Shown here: positions 54,254-62,241 of the stretch, piece after piece
Numbering within the stretch: the stretch's first letter is position 1
Layout of the letters: each line of letters starts with the position of its first letter
NCBI GenBank assembly: GCA_015068905.1
Contig: SVJQ01000009.1
Coordinates: forward strand, 1-62,241
Source: Oscillospiraceae bacterium
GTDB taxonomy: Bacteria; Bacillota; Clostridia; UBA1381; UBA9506
Length of the DNA: 62,241 nt
Direction of reading: 5' to 3'
Notes under the pieces: generated by a model
What the model was told of the DNA's origin: nothing
What the model saw: the letters and a program-made list of their open reading frames with translations, nothing else
Database searches by the model: none
Translations under genes and position numbers: made by a program

Positions 54254-54671
54254 TCGGAAAACCCTTTGTCAATTCGTCTTTAAAGTCACCCATAATGCCC
54301 ACATTATAAGGTGCAATCAGGAAAATTCCGTTAGCAACCTTCTGAATGTTACCATCAACACCGTATACCGCACCGGAAAGAAAATCAACAACGCGGCGGG
54401 AAACATCTTTATCCAGCTTTTCTAAGTTGATGACAACGGGCTTTTTGGTTTTTAAGTGGTCAGCAATGTCTCTTGCGTCTTCGAAAGTGGTCAACTGCAT
54501 AACAACCACTTTAAGCTGTGTGGAAGCCTGAATGTTTACAACCTTGCCTCTTTTGCCGGCAGGAATGACAGGTTCTTCCGGCTCATTGCGGGTAGCTGTC
54601 AAAAATTCTTCTTCCTCCTCTACTTCATCAGCAAGACCAATCCATTTTAACATTTTGTTCATGGCGCTCAT
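54243..54671 (-). CDS. sepF: Cell division protein SepF
   Basis: A 142-aa protein: an N-terminal amphipathic helix for membrane binding (MNKMLKWIGL), an acidic linker, and a DUF552 core with VVMQLTTFEDARDIADHLKTKK and VVDFLSGAVYGVDG. It forms rings that tether FtsZ to the membrane. The start could be the second ATG, three codons downstream. It lies between yggS and ylmH. Confidence 0.94.
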   Translation of the reverse strand: MSAMNKMLKWIGLADEVEEEEEFLTATRNEPEEPVIPAGKRGKVVNIQASTQLKVVVMQLTTFEDARDIADHLKTKKPVVINLEKLDKDVSRRVVDFLSGAVYGVDGNIQKVANGIFLIAPYNVGIMGDFKDELTKGFPIAY

Positions 54672-54717
54672 ACTAGTTCCTCCTCGTATTTTATCTGTAT
54701 AGTTTAATCTTAATTGA

Positions 54718-55395
54718 TTACTTAAATAACGCGCTGCCGATTCTCACAAGGTTAGCACCTTCTGAAATCGCTGCTTCAAAGTCCCCACTCATGCCCATAG
54801 ACAAATACTTCATTTCGGCATTGGGGTACTGCCGGGTGCTGATTTTTTCAGACAGCTCTCTAAGCCCTGAAAAAACCTTTTTGATTTCATATTCCTCTGC
54901 CATAAGGGGTGCCATGGTCATAAGACCCTGAACCGAAATTCCACGAAGCTTTGCAAGCTCTTCAAAGATAGCTTCAGCAGACTCAGCCGCCTCCCCTGAC
55001 TTACTTGCTTCGCCGGAGATGTTAAACTGAAATAAAACATCCTGGCATATACCTAAAGCCTGAGCTTTTTTACTGATTTCTTCTGCCAGATGAACTGAAT
55101 CAACCGAGTGAATCAGCTTCACCTTGCCAACAACATATTTCACCTTATTGGTTTGCAGATGGCCGATAATGTGCCAGTTTGGCTCATCACCCAAAACATC
55201 ATACTTATCCAAAAAGGACTGTACGCGGTTTTCGCCCAATTCTAAAACGCCTGCCTGCATCACTTCCCGTGCTGCCGCAGAGTCTACCGTTTTGGTAACG
55301 GCGACCATGGTTACATCCTCCGGCTTCCTGCCGGCAAGTGTTGCCGCCCGGGCAATTTTTTCCTGAACAGCTTCTATATTAGACCGAATGCTCAT
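54718..55395 (-). CDS. YggS family PLP homeostasis protein
   Basis: A 225-aa single-domain alanine-racemase-fold protein that binds PLP through the Lys in VAVTKT. HIIGHLQTNKVKY and SMGMSGDFEAAISEGANLVRIG are the family signatures. It keeps PLP and amino/keto acid pools in balance. It overlaps hlyD by four bases. Confidence 0.95.
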   Translation of the reverse strand: MSIRSNIEAVQEKIARAATLAGRKPEDVTMVAVTKTVDSAAAREVMQAGVLELGENRVQSFLDKYDVLGDEPNWHIIGHLQTNKVKYVVGKVKLIHSVDSVHLAEEISKKAQALGICQDVLFQFNISGEASKSGEAAESAEAIFEELAKLRGISVQGLMTMAPLMAEEYEIKKVFSGLRELSEKISTRQYPNAEMKYLSMGMSGDFEAAISEGANLVRIGSALFK

Positions 55396-56600
55396 CGAAG
55401 CAGCTTCCCTTCCTCATAACTGTCGGCATGCATAATGACCTCATCATATAATCTGAGCGGATTCATATCGTCTGCCGAGTCAACAATTGCAATATCCTGT
55501 GTGTTATATAAAATCGTTACGGGGATAAACTTCATCATATCGTCCCTGCGGACATACACGCCGGTAACGTCGTCCTTCGTCCGCAGACTTTTAACGCTGA
55601 GACGATATCCGCTATAGCGGTGCTTGACAAACTCAAGGTTAACAAAGCGCCGCTTCAGGAGTGATTCTATATGGCGGTCACACCCGAGAACAACGGTTTT
55701 CATACCGTCCTGCTCTTTCGAGATAGAACGCACCATACCTGTCACCATATCACCGGACAAATCATAAAACCTGAGGCTTGTTCTGTCACCAACCTGCATT
55801 GACCCTACACGGTCTGCCGGCAGGTTCAGTACAATGAAATAACTGAAGTTTTTTATAATTTTACAAGACGCCGCATCCTTCTTCTCTTCCTGCCCGCGGT
55901 CCTGAGCTAACAGCTCTTCTACCTTCTGAGGCATAAGCTCCGTCATATTATCCGGGGTAAGGATACCCTCATACCCGTCAACAGTCGAGGTAAATGCGCC
56001 GGAAGTGGGGGCAACCATCTTGTGCTGTGCCGCACCAATCTGATTTTCAAGATCAGCCTTTTGTGCTTTTAAGGAATCCAACAGACTGCCGGCAGTACCG
56101 CCACCGCCTGCTACCTGCGCCTTTTTATCACAAAGTGCCTCAATCACAAACTGCGTCTCACTGACCGCCGCCATATCACCCGACTGAGCACTTTCAATAG
56201 CCAGAGCCGTTTGCTCGGCAATTTTCTGCTCCAGGCGGGACATATCGCCGGTGAAGCTTAAAAGATTTGTCTGATTGCCTTCCAGCTGTGCAATCTTTTT
56301 CTTTACCTGCTCTAAGCGGCTGCGAAGCCCTGTATCCACCGTGCCGGTGTAAATCGCTGCAATCTCCTGCCCACTTGCTACACGTTCACCCTCTTGCACC
56401 AAAGGTTCAAACATACCCTCAGCAGGTGGTGTGAGTACTGTTTCATACTTCACGACAATACCCTTGGTACTGACCATATCTTCCATACTGCCCTGACGCA
56501 GGGTTTCAACCTGGACATGGCTGCCCACAAGCGAGCGAATCGCATAAATCAGAACCAGAATAACGAAAATCGGTATTAAAATGTTAATCTTTTTCTTCAT
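55392..56600 (-). CDS. HlyD family membrane-fusion-type protein
   Basis: A 402-aa membrane-anchored protein (helix about residues 6-24). A biotinyl-lipoyl-like segment at PPAEGMFEPLVQEGERVASGQE, a helical hairpin with several Gln/Glu (about 90-190), the second half of the lipoyl domain (APTSGAFTSTVDGYEG) and beta-barrel parts make it a HlyD-type adaptor. The same gene is usual at this place in clostridial division clusters; no partner transporter is present. It begins the transcript through yggS to rluD. Confidence 0.85.
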   Translation of the reverse strand: MKKKINILIPIFVILVLIYAIRSLVGSHVQVETLRQGSMEDMVSTKGIVVKYETVLTPPAEGMFEPLVQEGERVASGQEIAAIYTGTVDTGLRSRLEQVKKKIAQLEGNQTNLLSFTGDMSRLEQKIAEQTALAIESAQSGDMAAVSETQFVIEALCDKKAQVAGGGGTAGSLLDSLKAQKADLENQIGAAQHKMVAPTSGAFTSTVDGYEGILTPDNMTELMPQKVEELLAQDRGQEEKKDAASCKIIKNFSYFIVLNLPADRVGSMQVGDRTSLRFYDLSGDMVTGMVRSISKEQDGMKTVVLGCDRHIESLLKRRFVNLEFVKHRYSGYRLSVKSLRTKDDVTGVYVRRDDMMKFIPVTILYNTQDIAIVDSADDMNPLRLYDEVIMHADSYEEGKLLR

Positions 56601-56685
56601 AAAAGCTTACGCTCCGTTTTTCCCATATTGCCGTAACATCAGCAGGCATTCAGCAAAAAAATATACAAAACCCCACTATGCAACT

Positions 56686-56714
56686 ATTGTATCACAAAAT
56701 TCTCTTTTATGCAA
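56686..56714 (-). promoter_or_regulatory. Promoter of the division/housekeeping cluster
   Basis: On the minus strand TTGCAT, 17-base spacer, TACAAT with an extended TGA, 86 bases before the hlyD ATG. Confidence 0.75.
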
Positions 56715-56762
56715 CGATATCTGCAAAAAAGATAGAAAAAATTTAGATAAATTTTTGCAAAA

Positions 56763-56810
56763 TAAAAGGAGCTGTAGCAAAATGAAATCATTTTGCTACA
56801 GCTCCTTTTA
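56763..56810. repeat. Perfect 23-bp palindrome
   Basis: Arms of 23 bases, beginning TAAAAGGAGCTGTAGCAAAA and with TGA/TCA at the centre, separated by AA. There is no T run beyond TTTTA, so it is not a classical terminator. It forms the left end of the element at 56766-57043. Confidence 0.85.
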
Positions 56811-57043
56811 GGCTGGACGAAAAATCGTGCAGATTGGATAAACTGAATCCCGACGGCGTACGATGGTACGCCGAGAGGTGAAGTTTATTCAAAGCGCAAA
56901 GTTATTTTCTTCTAGAAAAATCGTATATAACGATTTTTCACCATAATTTTTTCTTTGTTTTTGAAGTTCTGGTTCAAGTAAACTGCATTATAACAGCATT
57001 TCGGCTGCTTTGCGCGGTCTGTGCATTTTGCTACAGCCCCTCT
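56766..57043. mobile_element. Candidate MITE-like element with terminal inverted repeats
   Basis: Left end AGGAGCTGTAGCAAAATG (in 56768-56785) and right end CATTTTGCTACAGCCCCT match as inverted repeats with one difference and enclose about 240 bases. Inside are CGGCGTAC/GTACGCCG (56854-56873) within ATAAACT/AGTTTAT, and GAAAAATCGT/ACGATTTTTC. There is no transposase. The right end lies in the trmO 3' end. Target duplications are not evident, so mobility is inference. Confidence 0.5.
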
Positions 57044-57761
57044 TAATTTCTACCACGGTTAAAACGCCGTCTTTTACCCGAAAGCTGACAGCATATTTTC
57101 CGAAATCCATTTTATAAATTCTGTTTTCATCATCCTGATACGCAGGTCTTGGGTCTTGCTCAAGCAATTTAACAAGCGCTCTTCTATCCTCAGCATCCAC
57201 GCAGGATAAAGCTTCCTCCGGGAAGGAAACCTCCAGCTTATAATCCACAAAATCATCGGCAAAGCCGGACACGGCCTCAGGGTGGCTGTCAGAATACGCC
57301 ACATAAGGTTTAATATCAAAAATAGGTGTTCCGTTTAAAATATCAGCCCCTGCCACCTTTAAAACACAGCCGAATTCCTCTGTTTCCTCCACCCCCAAAA
57401 GCCGGACAGAAGAAAGTCCCAAGCTATTGGGTCTGTAAGGTGCGCGGGTGGCAAACACCCCCATCCGCTTATTGCCGCCAAGCCTCGGAGGGCGCACAGT
57501 TGGCCGCCACGGGCTATCGGCACACTCTGAAAACTGCCAGATGAGCCACAAATGGCTGTAACCTTCTATGCCGGCAAGTGCCTCTTTTCGCCTGAAGGGC
57601 TCTTCGAACACAATGGTTGACACAACCTCTGGCACCAGACCGCTTTGACGGGGAATGCCGAACTTTTCGTGAAAATCGTTATAGATTGTAGCAATGACCT
57701 GCAATGTCATTGTATCACCGCCGGCTGTCTCTGAAGAAGTAGAAACCCGCTCGCCGTTCAT
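56988..57761 (-). CDS. trmO: tRNA (t6A37) N6-methyltransferase TrmO-like protein
   Basis: A 257-aa protein of the TrmO/TsaA (YaeB) family, which methylates t6A37 of tRNA-Thr using SAM. Conserved parts are KFGIPRQSGLVPEV, the Trp-rich LWLIWQF, RAPYRPNSLGLS and VEIKR near the end of the fold. ATG at 57761 follows AAAGGAGG; the longer in-frame extension upstream crosses that site. The last 16 residues (GCSKMHRPRKAAEMLL) are encoded by the terminal repeat of the neighbouring element, so the natural C-terminus seems to have been replaced. A KLLEQDPRPAYQDD segment is typical of the family. Confidence 0.9.
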   Translation of the reverse strand: MNGERVSTSSETAGGDTMTLQVIATIYNDFHEKFGIPRQSGLVPEVVSTIVFEEPFRRKEALAGIEGYSHLWLIWQFSECADSPWRPTVRPPRLGGNKRMGVFATRAPYRPNSLGLSSVRLLGVEETEEFGCVLKVAGADILNGTPIFDIKPYVAYSDSHPEAVSGFADDFVDYKLEVSFPEEALSCVDAEDRRALVKLLEQDPRPAYQDDENRIYKMDFGKYAVSFRVKDGVLTVVEIKRGCSKMHRPRKAAEMLL

Positions 57762-57973
57762 AGAAAACCTCCTTTTGATAAATGCTGCGAAATTCTGACA
57801 TAAGTATACCATTTTTTTCATAAAAGGTCAACAAATAAAAAAGCTGTATTTTATTAAAGAATCTGCTTTTTGTTCATACATTGGGAAGAAAAAAAAGATT
57901 GACGATATGATCATATTATGCTATCTTTTACTATAGAAGTTGCTTTACAATACATCCCCGGGGAGGCAAAAAA

Positions 57974-60103
57974 ATGAAAGTTGAACAACCTTATGCTTTT
58001 AAGCAGAAATTACTGGCAATCCACGAAAAAGATGTGCGTGACCCAAACTATATTCCTGCAGATGATATGCTTGAAATTGCAGATGGCACTGTCATTGAAA
58101 CGGATCCGATTGCCGATGAGGTTATTTCTGTAGCTGCCCACGATTTTGCTGACTTTTTAAATACATCTATGGGTGTTTCTGCCAAAGTATCCACCGGCAA
58201 AAATCACAGTAGAAGCGGTGTGATTCGTTTAGGACTTGCATCCGACTATAACGTTGATTTAAAAGAAGCCGATGGCTATAAAGGTTTTTTGATTGATGTA
58301 GCAGATAGCATCAACATTTACGGCAAGGATGCCCGTGGTGTTGCCGCTGCTCTTTTCTATCTTGAAGATATTCTCTCTATGGAAAAAGCACCCTATGTAA
58401 AAAAAGGTGAAATCCGAAAAAAGCCTATGCTTTCGCCTTTAATGGTTCATTCCGGTTATGGAATGGAAGAGTGGCCGGATGAATATTTAATGCGTATTGC
58501 TCACGAAGGCCGCGATGCTATTTTAGTATTCACCAAAGGCGTAAATGAAACCCGTGTCGGCTTTTTGGATTTTAATGATTTGATTGCCCGTGCTGCGCGC
58601 TACGGCATTGATGTATATGCCTATGCCTTTATGGCTGGTGACCCTCACCCTGATGACGAGCGTGCTGAAGCATATTATGACAATTTATACGGCCGTCTGT
58701 TCCGTGAATGTCCCGGCTTAAAGGGTGTTACTTTGGTGGGCGAAGCGGTGGAATATCGCAGTCGGGACCCCCATGTAGGTAAATTTTTAGCCGAAGAAAT
58801 TTTTCAGGGTCTCCCCGGTGCAAATGATGTGCCCGATGGCAAGTTCTGGCCCGGTTGGTATCCCTGTGACGATATGCCGGCGTGGCTTTCTATGATTGAG
58901 AGAATCGTCCGTGCTGCAAAACCTGATGCTGACATTGTTTTGTGGAGCTATAACTGGGGCTTTCAGCCGGCTGAAGCACGTGTCCGTCTAATTGAAAGAA
59001 TGCCTGAAAACATCACGCTGCAGGCCACTTTTGAAATGTTTGATGCAAAAGAAGTTGACGGCATTAAAACGGCTTGTTCAGACTATTCTCTATCTTTTAT
59101 CGGCCCCGGTCATTACTTTACAACCGAGGCCATTGCCGCTAAAAAAAGGGGCATTAAGCTTTACGCCATGACGCAAAGTGCCGGTGTCACCTGGGACTTT
59201 GGCGTTGTGCCCTACGAACCCATGCCCTACCAATGGATGAAGCGCTTTGAAAATATGCGCTCTGCCATTCACGACTGGGATCTGTGTGGTGGTATGGACA
59301 CCCATCACCACGGGTTTTATCCATCCATCATTTCTAAATTTTCAAAGCACGCCTTTATGACGCCGGAAGAGCCTTTAGATATGATCTTAGACAGAATCTT
59401 TGCATCTGAATACGGCGCTGAAAACTTAGAAAAAGTTAAAGAGGGCTTCCGGTTATGGAGCGAGGCCATAACCTATTATACCCCTACAGAAGGCGACTTC
59501 AGCGGTGCTTCCAGAATTGGTCCTGCTTATCCGTTCTGCTTCTTCCACAAATCAAAGCCCGAGAACAATGAAAATGCTGTTTTTGGCACAAATATCTTCT
59601 CCACAGAATATGCAAACGGTATGGAATGGGCAAGCTTTGTATCAGCTGAACCTCGTGAGCATATTTTAAACTTGCGTATCCATCCTGAGCTTGAATCTCT
59701 CAAAACCATGCACAAGCTGATGCAACAAGGTGTGGCTGTGTTTGAATCCATTGAAAGCAAAAATGACAAACTGCTTTCTGTATTAAATTTAGGTAAATAC
59801 ATTACAAACTGTGTTCTGACTAATATCCACGCAAAAGAATGGTATATTTTAAAGTGCCGCTTCCACGCTGAGTTTACAAAAGAGAGCTTACATAAAATAC
59901 TGGACGAAATGGAAGTTTTGCTCCGTCGTGAAATCGACAACGCAAAGGCTACCCTGCCTTTAGTGGATGCAGATTCACGCCTTGGTTGGGAACCAACTAT
60001 GGAATATTTAGGTGACCGTCCCCACATTGAGTGGAAAATCCGTCAGGTTGAATATGTGCTGAATCTGGAAATGAAGAAGCTCAGAAAGGCCATTGACCTA
60101 TAA
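57974..60103 (+). CDS. Glycosidase-like protein with GH20b/GH67N-like N-domain
   Basis: A 709-aa protein without signal peptide. Residues about 40-140 resemble the N-terminal domain of hexosaminidases/alpha-glucuronidases (YKGFLIDVADSINIYGKDARGVAAALFYLED). A TIM-barrel-like part follows, with AAKPDADIVLWSYNWGF and ITLQATFEMFDAKE; conserved Glu/Asp residues such as VGEAVEY are candidates for catalysis. A helical C-terminal region (about 560-709) completes it. I cannot name the substrate or the family. GGGGAGG is upstream of the ATG. A short palindrome ATATGATCATAT (57907-57918) lies in the promoter region and could be an operator. Confidence 0.65.
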   Translation: MKVEQPYAFKQKLLAIHEKDVRDPNYIPADDMLEIADGTVIETDPIADEVISVAAHDFADFLNTSMGVSAKVSTGKNHSRSGVIRLGLASDYNVDLKEADGYKGFLIDVADSINIYGKDARGVAAALFYLEDILSMEKAPYVKKGEIRKKPMLSPLMVHSGYGMEEWPDEYLMRIAHEGRDAILVFTKGVNETRVGFLDFNDLIARAARYGIDVYAYAFMAGDPHPDDERAEAYYDNLYGRLFRECPGLKGVTLVGEAVEYRSRDPHVGKFLAEEIFQGLPGANDVPDGKFWPGWYPCDDMPAWLSMIERIVRAAKPDADIVLWSYNWGFQPAEARVRLIERMPENITLQATFEMFDAKEVDGIKTACSDYSLSFIGPGHYFTTEAIAAKKRGIKLYAMTQSAGVTWDFGVVPYEPMPYQWMKRFENMRSAIHDWDLCGGMDTHHHGFYPSIISKFSKHAFMTPEEPLDMILDRIFASEYGAENLEKVKEGFRLWSEAITYYTPTEGDFSGASRIGPAYPFCFFHKSKPENNENAVFGTNIFSTEYANGMEWASFVSAEPREHILNLRIHPELESLKTMHKLMQQGVAVFESIESKNDKLLSVLNLGKYITNCVLTNIHAKEWYILKCRFHAEFTKESLHKILDEMEVLLRREIDNAKATLPLVDADSRLGWEPTMEYLGDRPHIEWKIRQVEYVLNLEMKKLRKAIDL

Positions 60104-60112
60104 CCACAAAAG

Positions 60113-60154
60113 AAAAAAAGGAGATGTAAAAACATTTTTACATCTCCTTTTTTT
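60113..60154. terminator. Terminator between the glycosidase-like gene and the flavodiiron gene
   Basis: Twenty-base arms AAAAAAAGGAGATGTAAAAA with complement and a 2-base loop; a T run follows on the plus strand and an A/T run on the other. Confidence 0.88.
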
Positions 60155-60169
60155 ATAAAACCTAAATGT

Positions 60170-61960
60170 TTAAGCAATGGGTTCAAAATCTGCCGAACCG
60201 TGCTTGCACAGGGGGCAAACATAATCCTCAGGCAGTTTGTCGCCCTCTAAAACAAAGCCGCAGATTTTGCAGACATAACCTTTTTTACCCTCAGTTTCCG
60301 GCTTGGGCTTTACGTTGTTCTGATAGTAGGTATAGGTCATGGTTTCCTGATCAGAAATGACGCGTGCCTCGGTAATGCTGCAGATGAACATACCATGAGT
60401 GCCCAGATCCACATACTGCTCTACCTTTAAGGACATAAAAGAGTTAATATAACGGGGCAGGAAAACAAGACCGTTATCAGAGCGCAGGGGCTCACAGCCG
60501 GCAAATTTATCCGTCGTTCTGCCACTTTGGAATCCAAAGGTTTCAAACACCTTAAAGGGTGCGCTGACGGACAGACAGTTAACGTTCATAATGCCTGTTT
60601 GCTTGATAACATGGTGTGAATAATTTTCCTTGTTGATGGTAACAGCAATCCGGTTGGGTGTGTTTGTCACCTGGGTAATGGTGTTCACAATCAGTCCGTT
60701 ATCCTTTTTCCCGTCATTAGATGTAACAACATACAAGCCGTAGCCAATGTTAAACAGGGCGGATAAATCGTTTTTATTGGCGGTTTCGCTGTGCTGTGCA
60801 ATATAGTCACGGCAAAGCTCCTCAGCTAAAGCTTCAAGCTGTGCGCTGCTGCCTGCATCCAGTGCCGAGAAAATTGTCACCTTGTTATTGGCATAGGTAA
60901 TGTTTTTGCAAGGCTCAAGCATTTTCGCCATCACCTTGTTTGCCTGCGGTGCCCAGGAACCGTTTTCAACAAGAGCAATGGTTCTGTTTTTATAACCACG
61001 CTCAGTCAAGTGATTGATAAACTCACGCATAAAGGGGAAGATTTCAGCATTATAGGTGGTGGTTGCAAGCACCAGCTTGCCGTAACGGAAGGCATCTTCC
61101 ACCGCCTCTGCCATATCGCACCGTGCCAAATCGTTCACCACAACTTTTGGGCAACCTTTCGCCTTTAAAAGCTCAGCTAAAAGCTCTGCTGCCTTTTTGG
61201 TGTTACCATAAACAGAGGTATACGCAATCACAATACCCTCAGTTTCCACGCTGTATGATGACCAGGTATTATATAAATCAAGATAATAGCCTAAATTTTC
61301 AGAAAGAACAGGTCCGTGCAGAGGGCAAATAATGCCGATATCAAGCCCTGCGGCTTTTTTCAAAAGATTTTGCACCTGTGCGCCGTATTTACCCACAATG
61401 CCGATATAATAGCGTCGTGCTTCGCAAGCCCAGTCTTCTTCTACATCAAGAGCCCCAAATTTGCCGAAGCCATCCGCTGAAAACAGCACCTTATCTGTGC
61501 TGTCATAGGTTACAATAACCTCAGGCCAATGAACCATAGGTGCGGTGACGAAGGTTAAGACATGCTTACCTAAAGACAAGGTGTCGCCCTCGCCAACCAC
61601 AACGCGGCGGTCCGCGTAGTCTGTGCCGAAGAACTGCTGCATCATTTTAAAGGACTTTGTGCCTGATACAACCTGCGCTTCAGGATACACCCGCATAAAG
61701 TTTGCAATGTTCGCCGAATGGTCCGGCTCCATGTGCTGCACAATCAGATAATCCGGCTTTCTGCCTGACAGAGCACCCTCTAAATTATCCAGCCATTCGT
61801 GGGTGAAACGGGCATCCACCGTATCCATAACCGCAATTTTTTCATCTATAATCACATAGGAGTTATATGACATACCGTTAGGGACATCATACTGACCTTC
61901 AAATAAATCTACCTCATGGTCATTGACGCCTACATATAAAATATCCTTTGTAATGTTCAT
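60170..61960 (-). CDS. Four-module flavodiiron protein (O2/NO reductase)
   Basis: A 596-aa soluble enzyme that should reduce O2 to water or NO to N2O. Modules in order: metallo-beta-lactamase-like diiron domain (1-245; ligands include His76, Glu78, Asp80, His81 in QHMEPDHSAN, His in MVHWPEV, Asp in SADGFG and His in CPLHGP); FMN-binding flavodoxin domain (about 250-390, TSVYGNTKKAA); flavin-reductase-like domain (about 400-540); rubredoxin (about 550-596, CKICG and CPLC). The fusion gives an internal electron chain. ATG at 61960 has GAGGGA upstream; a longer start is not supported. Confidence 0.95.
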   Translation of the reverse strand: MNITKDILYVGVNDHEVDLFEGQYDVPNGMSYNSYVIIDEKIAVMDTVDARFTHEWLDNLEGALSGRKPDYLIVQHMEPDHSANIANFMRVYPEAQVVSGTKSFKMMQQFFGTDYADRRVVVGEGDTLSLGKHVLTFVTAPMVHWPEVIVTYDSTDKVLFSADGFGKFGALDVEEDWACEARRYYIGIVGKYGAQVQNLLKKAAGLDIGIICPLHGPVLSENLGYYLDLYNTWSSYSVETEGIVIAYTSVYGNTKKAAELLAELLKAKGCPKVVVNDLARCDMAEAVEDAFRYGKLVLATTTYNAEIFPFMREFINHLTERGYKNRTIALVENGSWAPQANKVMAKMLEPCKNITYANNKVTIFSALDAGSSAQLEALAEELCRDYIAQHSETANKNDLSALFNIGYGLYVVTSNDGKKDNGLIVNTITQVTNTPNRIAVTINKENYSHHVIKQTGIMNVNCLSVSAPFKVFETFGFQSGRTTDKFAGCEPLRSDNGLVFLPRYINSFMSLKVEQYVDLGTHGMFICSITEARVISDQETMTYTYYQNNVKPKPETEGKKGYVCKICGFVLEGDKLPEDYVCPLCKHGSADFEPIA

Positions 61961-61993
61961 CCTTTTCCCTCTTTTCAATTTTGTCATACCTGT

Positions 61994-62022
61994 ATTTTAC
62001 CACAAGTTAAAACCCGTGTCAA
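61994..62022 (-). promoter_or_regulatory. Flavodiiron gene promoter
   Basis: On the minus strand TTGACA, 17-base spacer, TAAAAT. Confidence 0.85.
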
Positions 62023-62053
62023 TTTAGCAATTAGTCTTTCCGTAATTTGCAAA

Positions 62054-62083
62054 AAAAATCCCCGACACGAGTCGGAGATTTTT
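62054..62083. terminator. Terminator-like hairpin upstream of the flavodiiron promoter
   Basis: AAAAATCCCCGAC with GTCGGAGATTTTT (one mismatch) around a 4-base loop and a T run. It probably ends a gene beyond the window's right edge (minus strand) or an incoming plus transcript. Confidence 0.7.
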
Positions 62084-62097
62084 CATTGTATAACGAA

Positions 62098-62120
62098 AAC
62101 CACGCGATAGTCGCGTGGTT
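62098..62120. repeat. Short perfect hairpin
   Basis: AACCACGCGA-TAG-TCGCGTGGTT, ten perfect pairs. It lies 14 bases after the hairpin at 62054. The last 120 bases of the window are AT-rich, with one long inverted pair CCAAAATT/AATTTTGG, and hold no gene I can support. Confidence 0.6.
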
Positions 62121-62241
62121 CAATAGAGGTTAATCGATAAACAAAAATAAATCCAAAAGAAACAAACCAAAATTTAATTGAATAATAAAATGAGAATTTT
62201 GGCAACAATTTTTTTGTTATGCAAAGCCGCCCCTGTGTATA

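Noticed and set aside
57907-57918. ATATGATCATAT as a firm operator
   Set aside because: A 12-base AT-rich palindrome can occur by chance; a single copy does not support a regulator site. Mentioned only under the gene.

Overview
The window looks like a chromosomal segment of an anaerobic, probably endospore-forming member of the Clostridia. The main reasons are the SCIFF peptide with its radical SAM maturase, a YtxC-like sporulation protein, FeoAB iron uptake, a four-module flavodiiron protein, a T-box-controlled leucine operon, a CIRCE-controlled htpG and the hlyD-yggS-sepF-ylmH-divIVA-ileS-lspA division/housekeeping cluster. Vegetative promoters of the TTGACA-17-TATAAT kind are frequent and many Shine-Dalgarno sequences are strong. 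No phage, transposase, CRISPR array or rRNA was seen. I cannot name a genus.

Layout. 1-400: tRNA-Gln (partial) and tRNA-Lys. 403-5643 (mostly -): a secreted WG-repeat protein, a YitT-type membrane protein, then feoA-feoB plus a Cys-rich FeoB partner, with TTAG-N6-CTAA operator boxes. 5783-9150 (+): HtrA-type protease, then CIRCE-htpG. 9226-11961: tRNA-Glu, a seven-hairpin array, tRNA-Leu, a phosphopantetheinyl transferase, then an unusual block in which two structured RNA cassettes with near-identical flanks and different cores precede a SLOG-like gene. 11973-15935 (-): tepA, FlK-like thioesterase, fhs, ilvE. 16113-19645 (+): a ribose-type ABC importer. 19672-26991 (-): T-box-leuA-leuC-leuD-leuB-ilvB-ilvN plus a GIY-YIG gene. 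27043-31088: two tandem beta-propeller glycosidase-like paralogues and an EutH-like permease, divergent from an AraC-family regulator.

31146-31747: REP-like palindromes, a third structured RNA of the same plan, and a small Cys-rich protein. 31776-36236 (-): yajC, TIGR04086 protein, SCIFF, SCIFF maturase (frameshifted), rlmD-like gene, M15 peptidase. 36252-45968: DJ-1, GME-fold protein, ytxC, alaS, pgsA, a 64-aa membrane protein, valS, DUF1292 protein, hemolysin III-type protein. 46144-48293: M23 peptidase, DUF1836 regulator. 48290-56714 (-): the rluD-lspA-ileS-divIVA-ylmH-sepF-yggS-hlyD cluster. 56763-62120: a terminal-inverted-repeat element that has altered the 3' end of trmO, a large glycosidase-like protein, and the flavodiiron protein.

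The most unusual signal is the set of three structured RNA genes (10766-10922, 11230-11388, 31320-31484). They share a promoter layout, a paired-stem/bubble/paired-stem rod, a YTTTTTCGG motif and an intrinsic terminator, but have unrelated stem sequences that still pair perfectly. All sit beside the same REP-like palindromes, and two of the three precede a small ORF.
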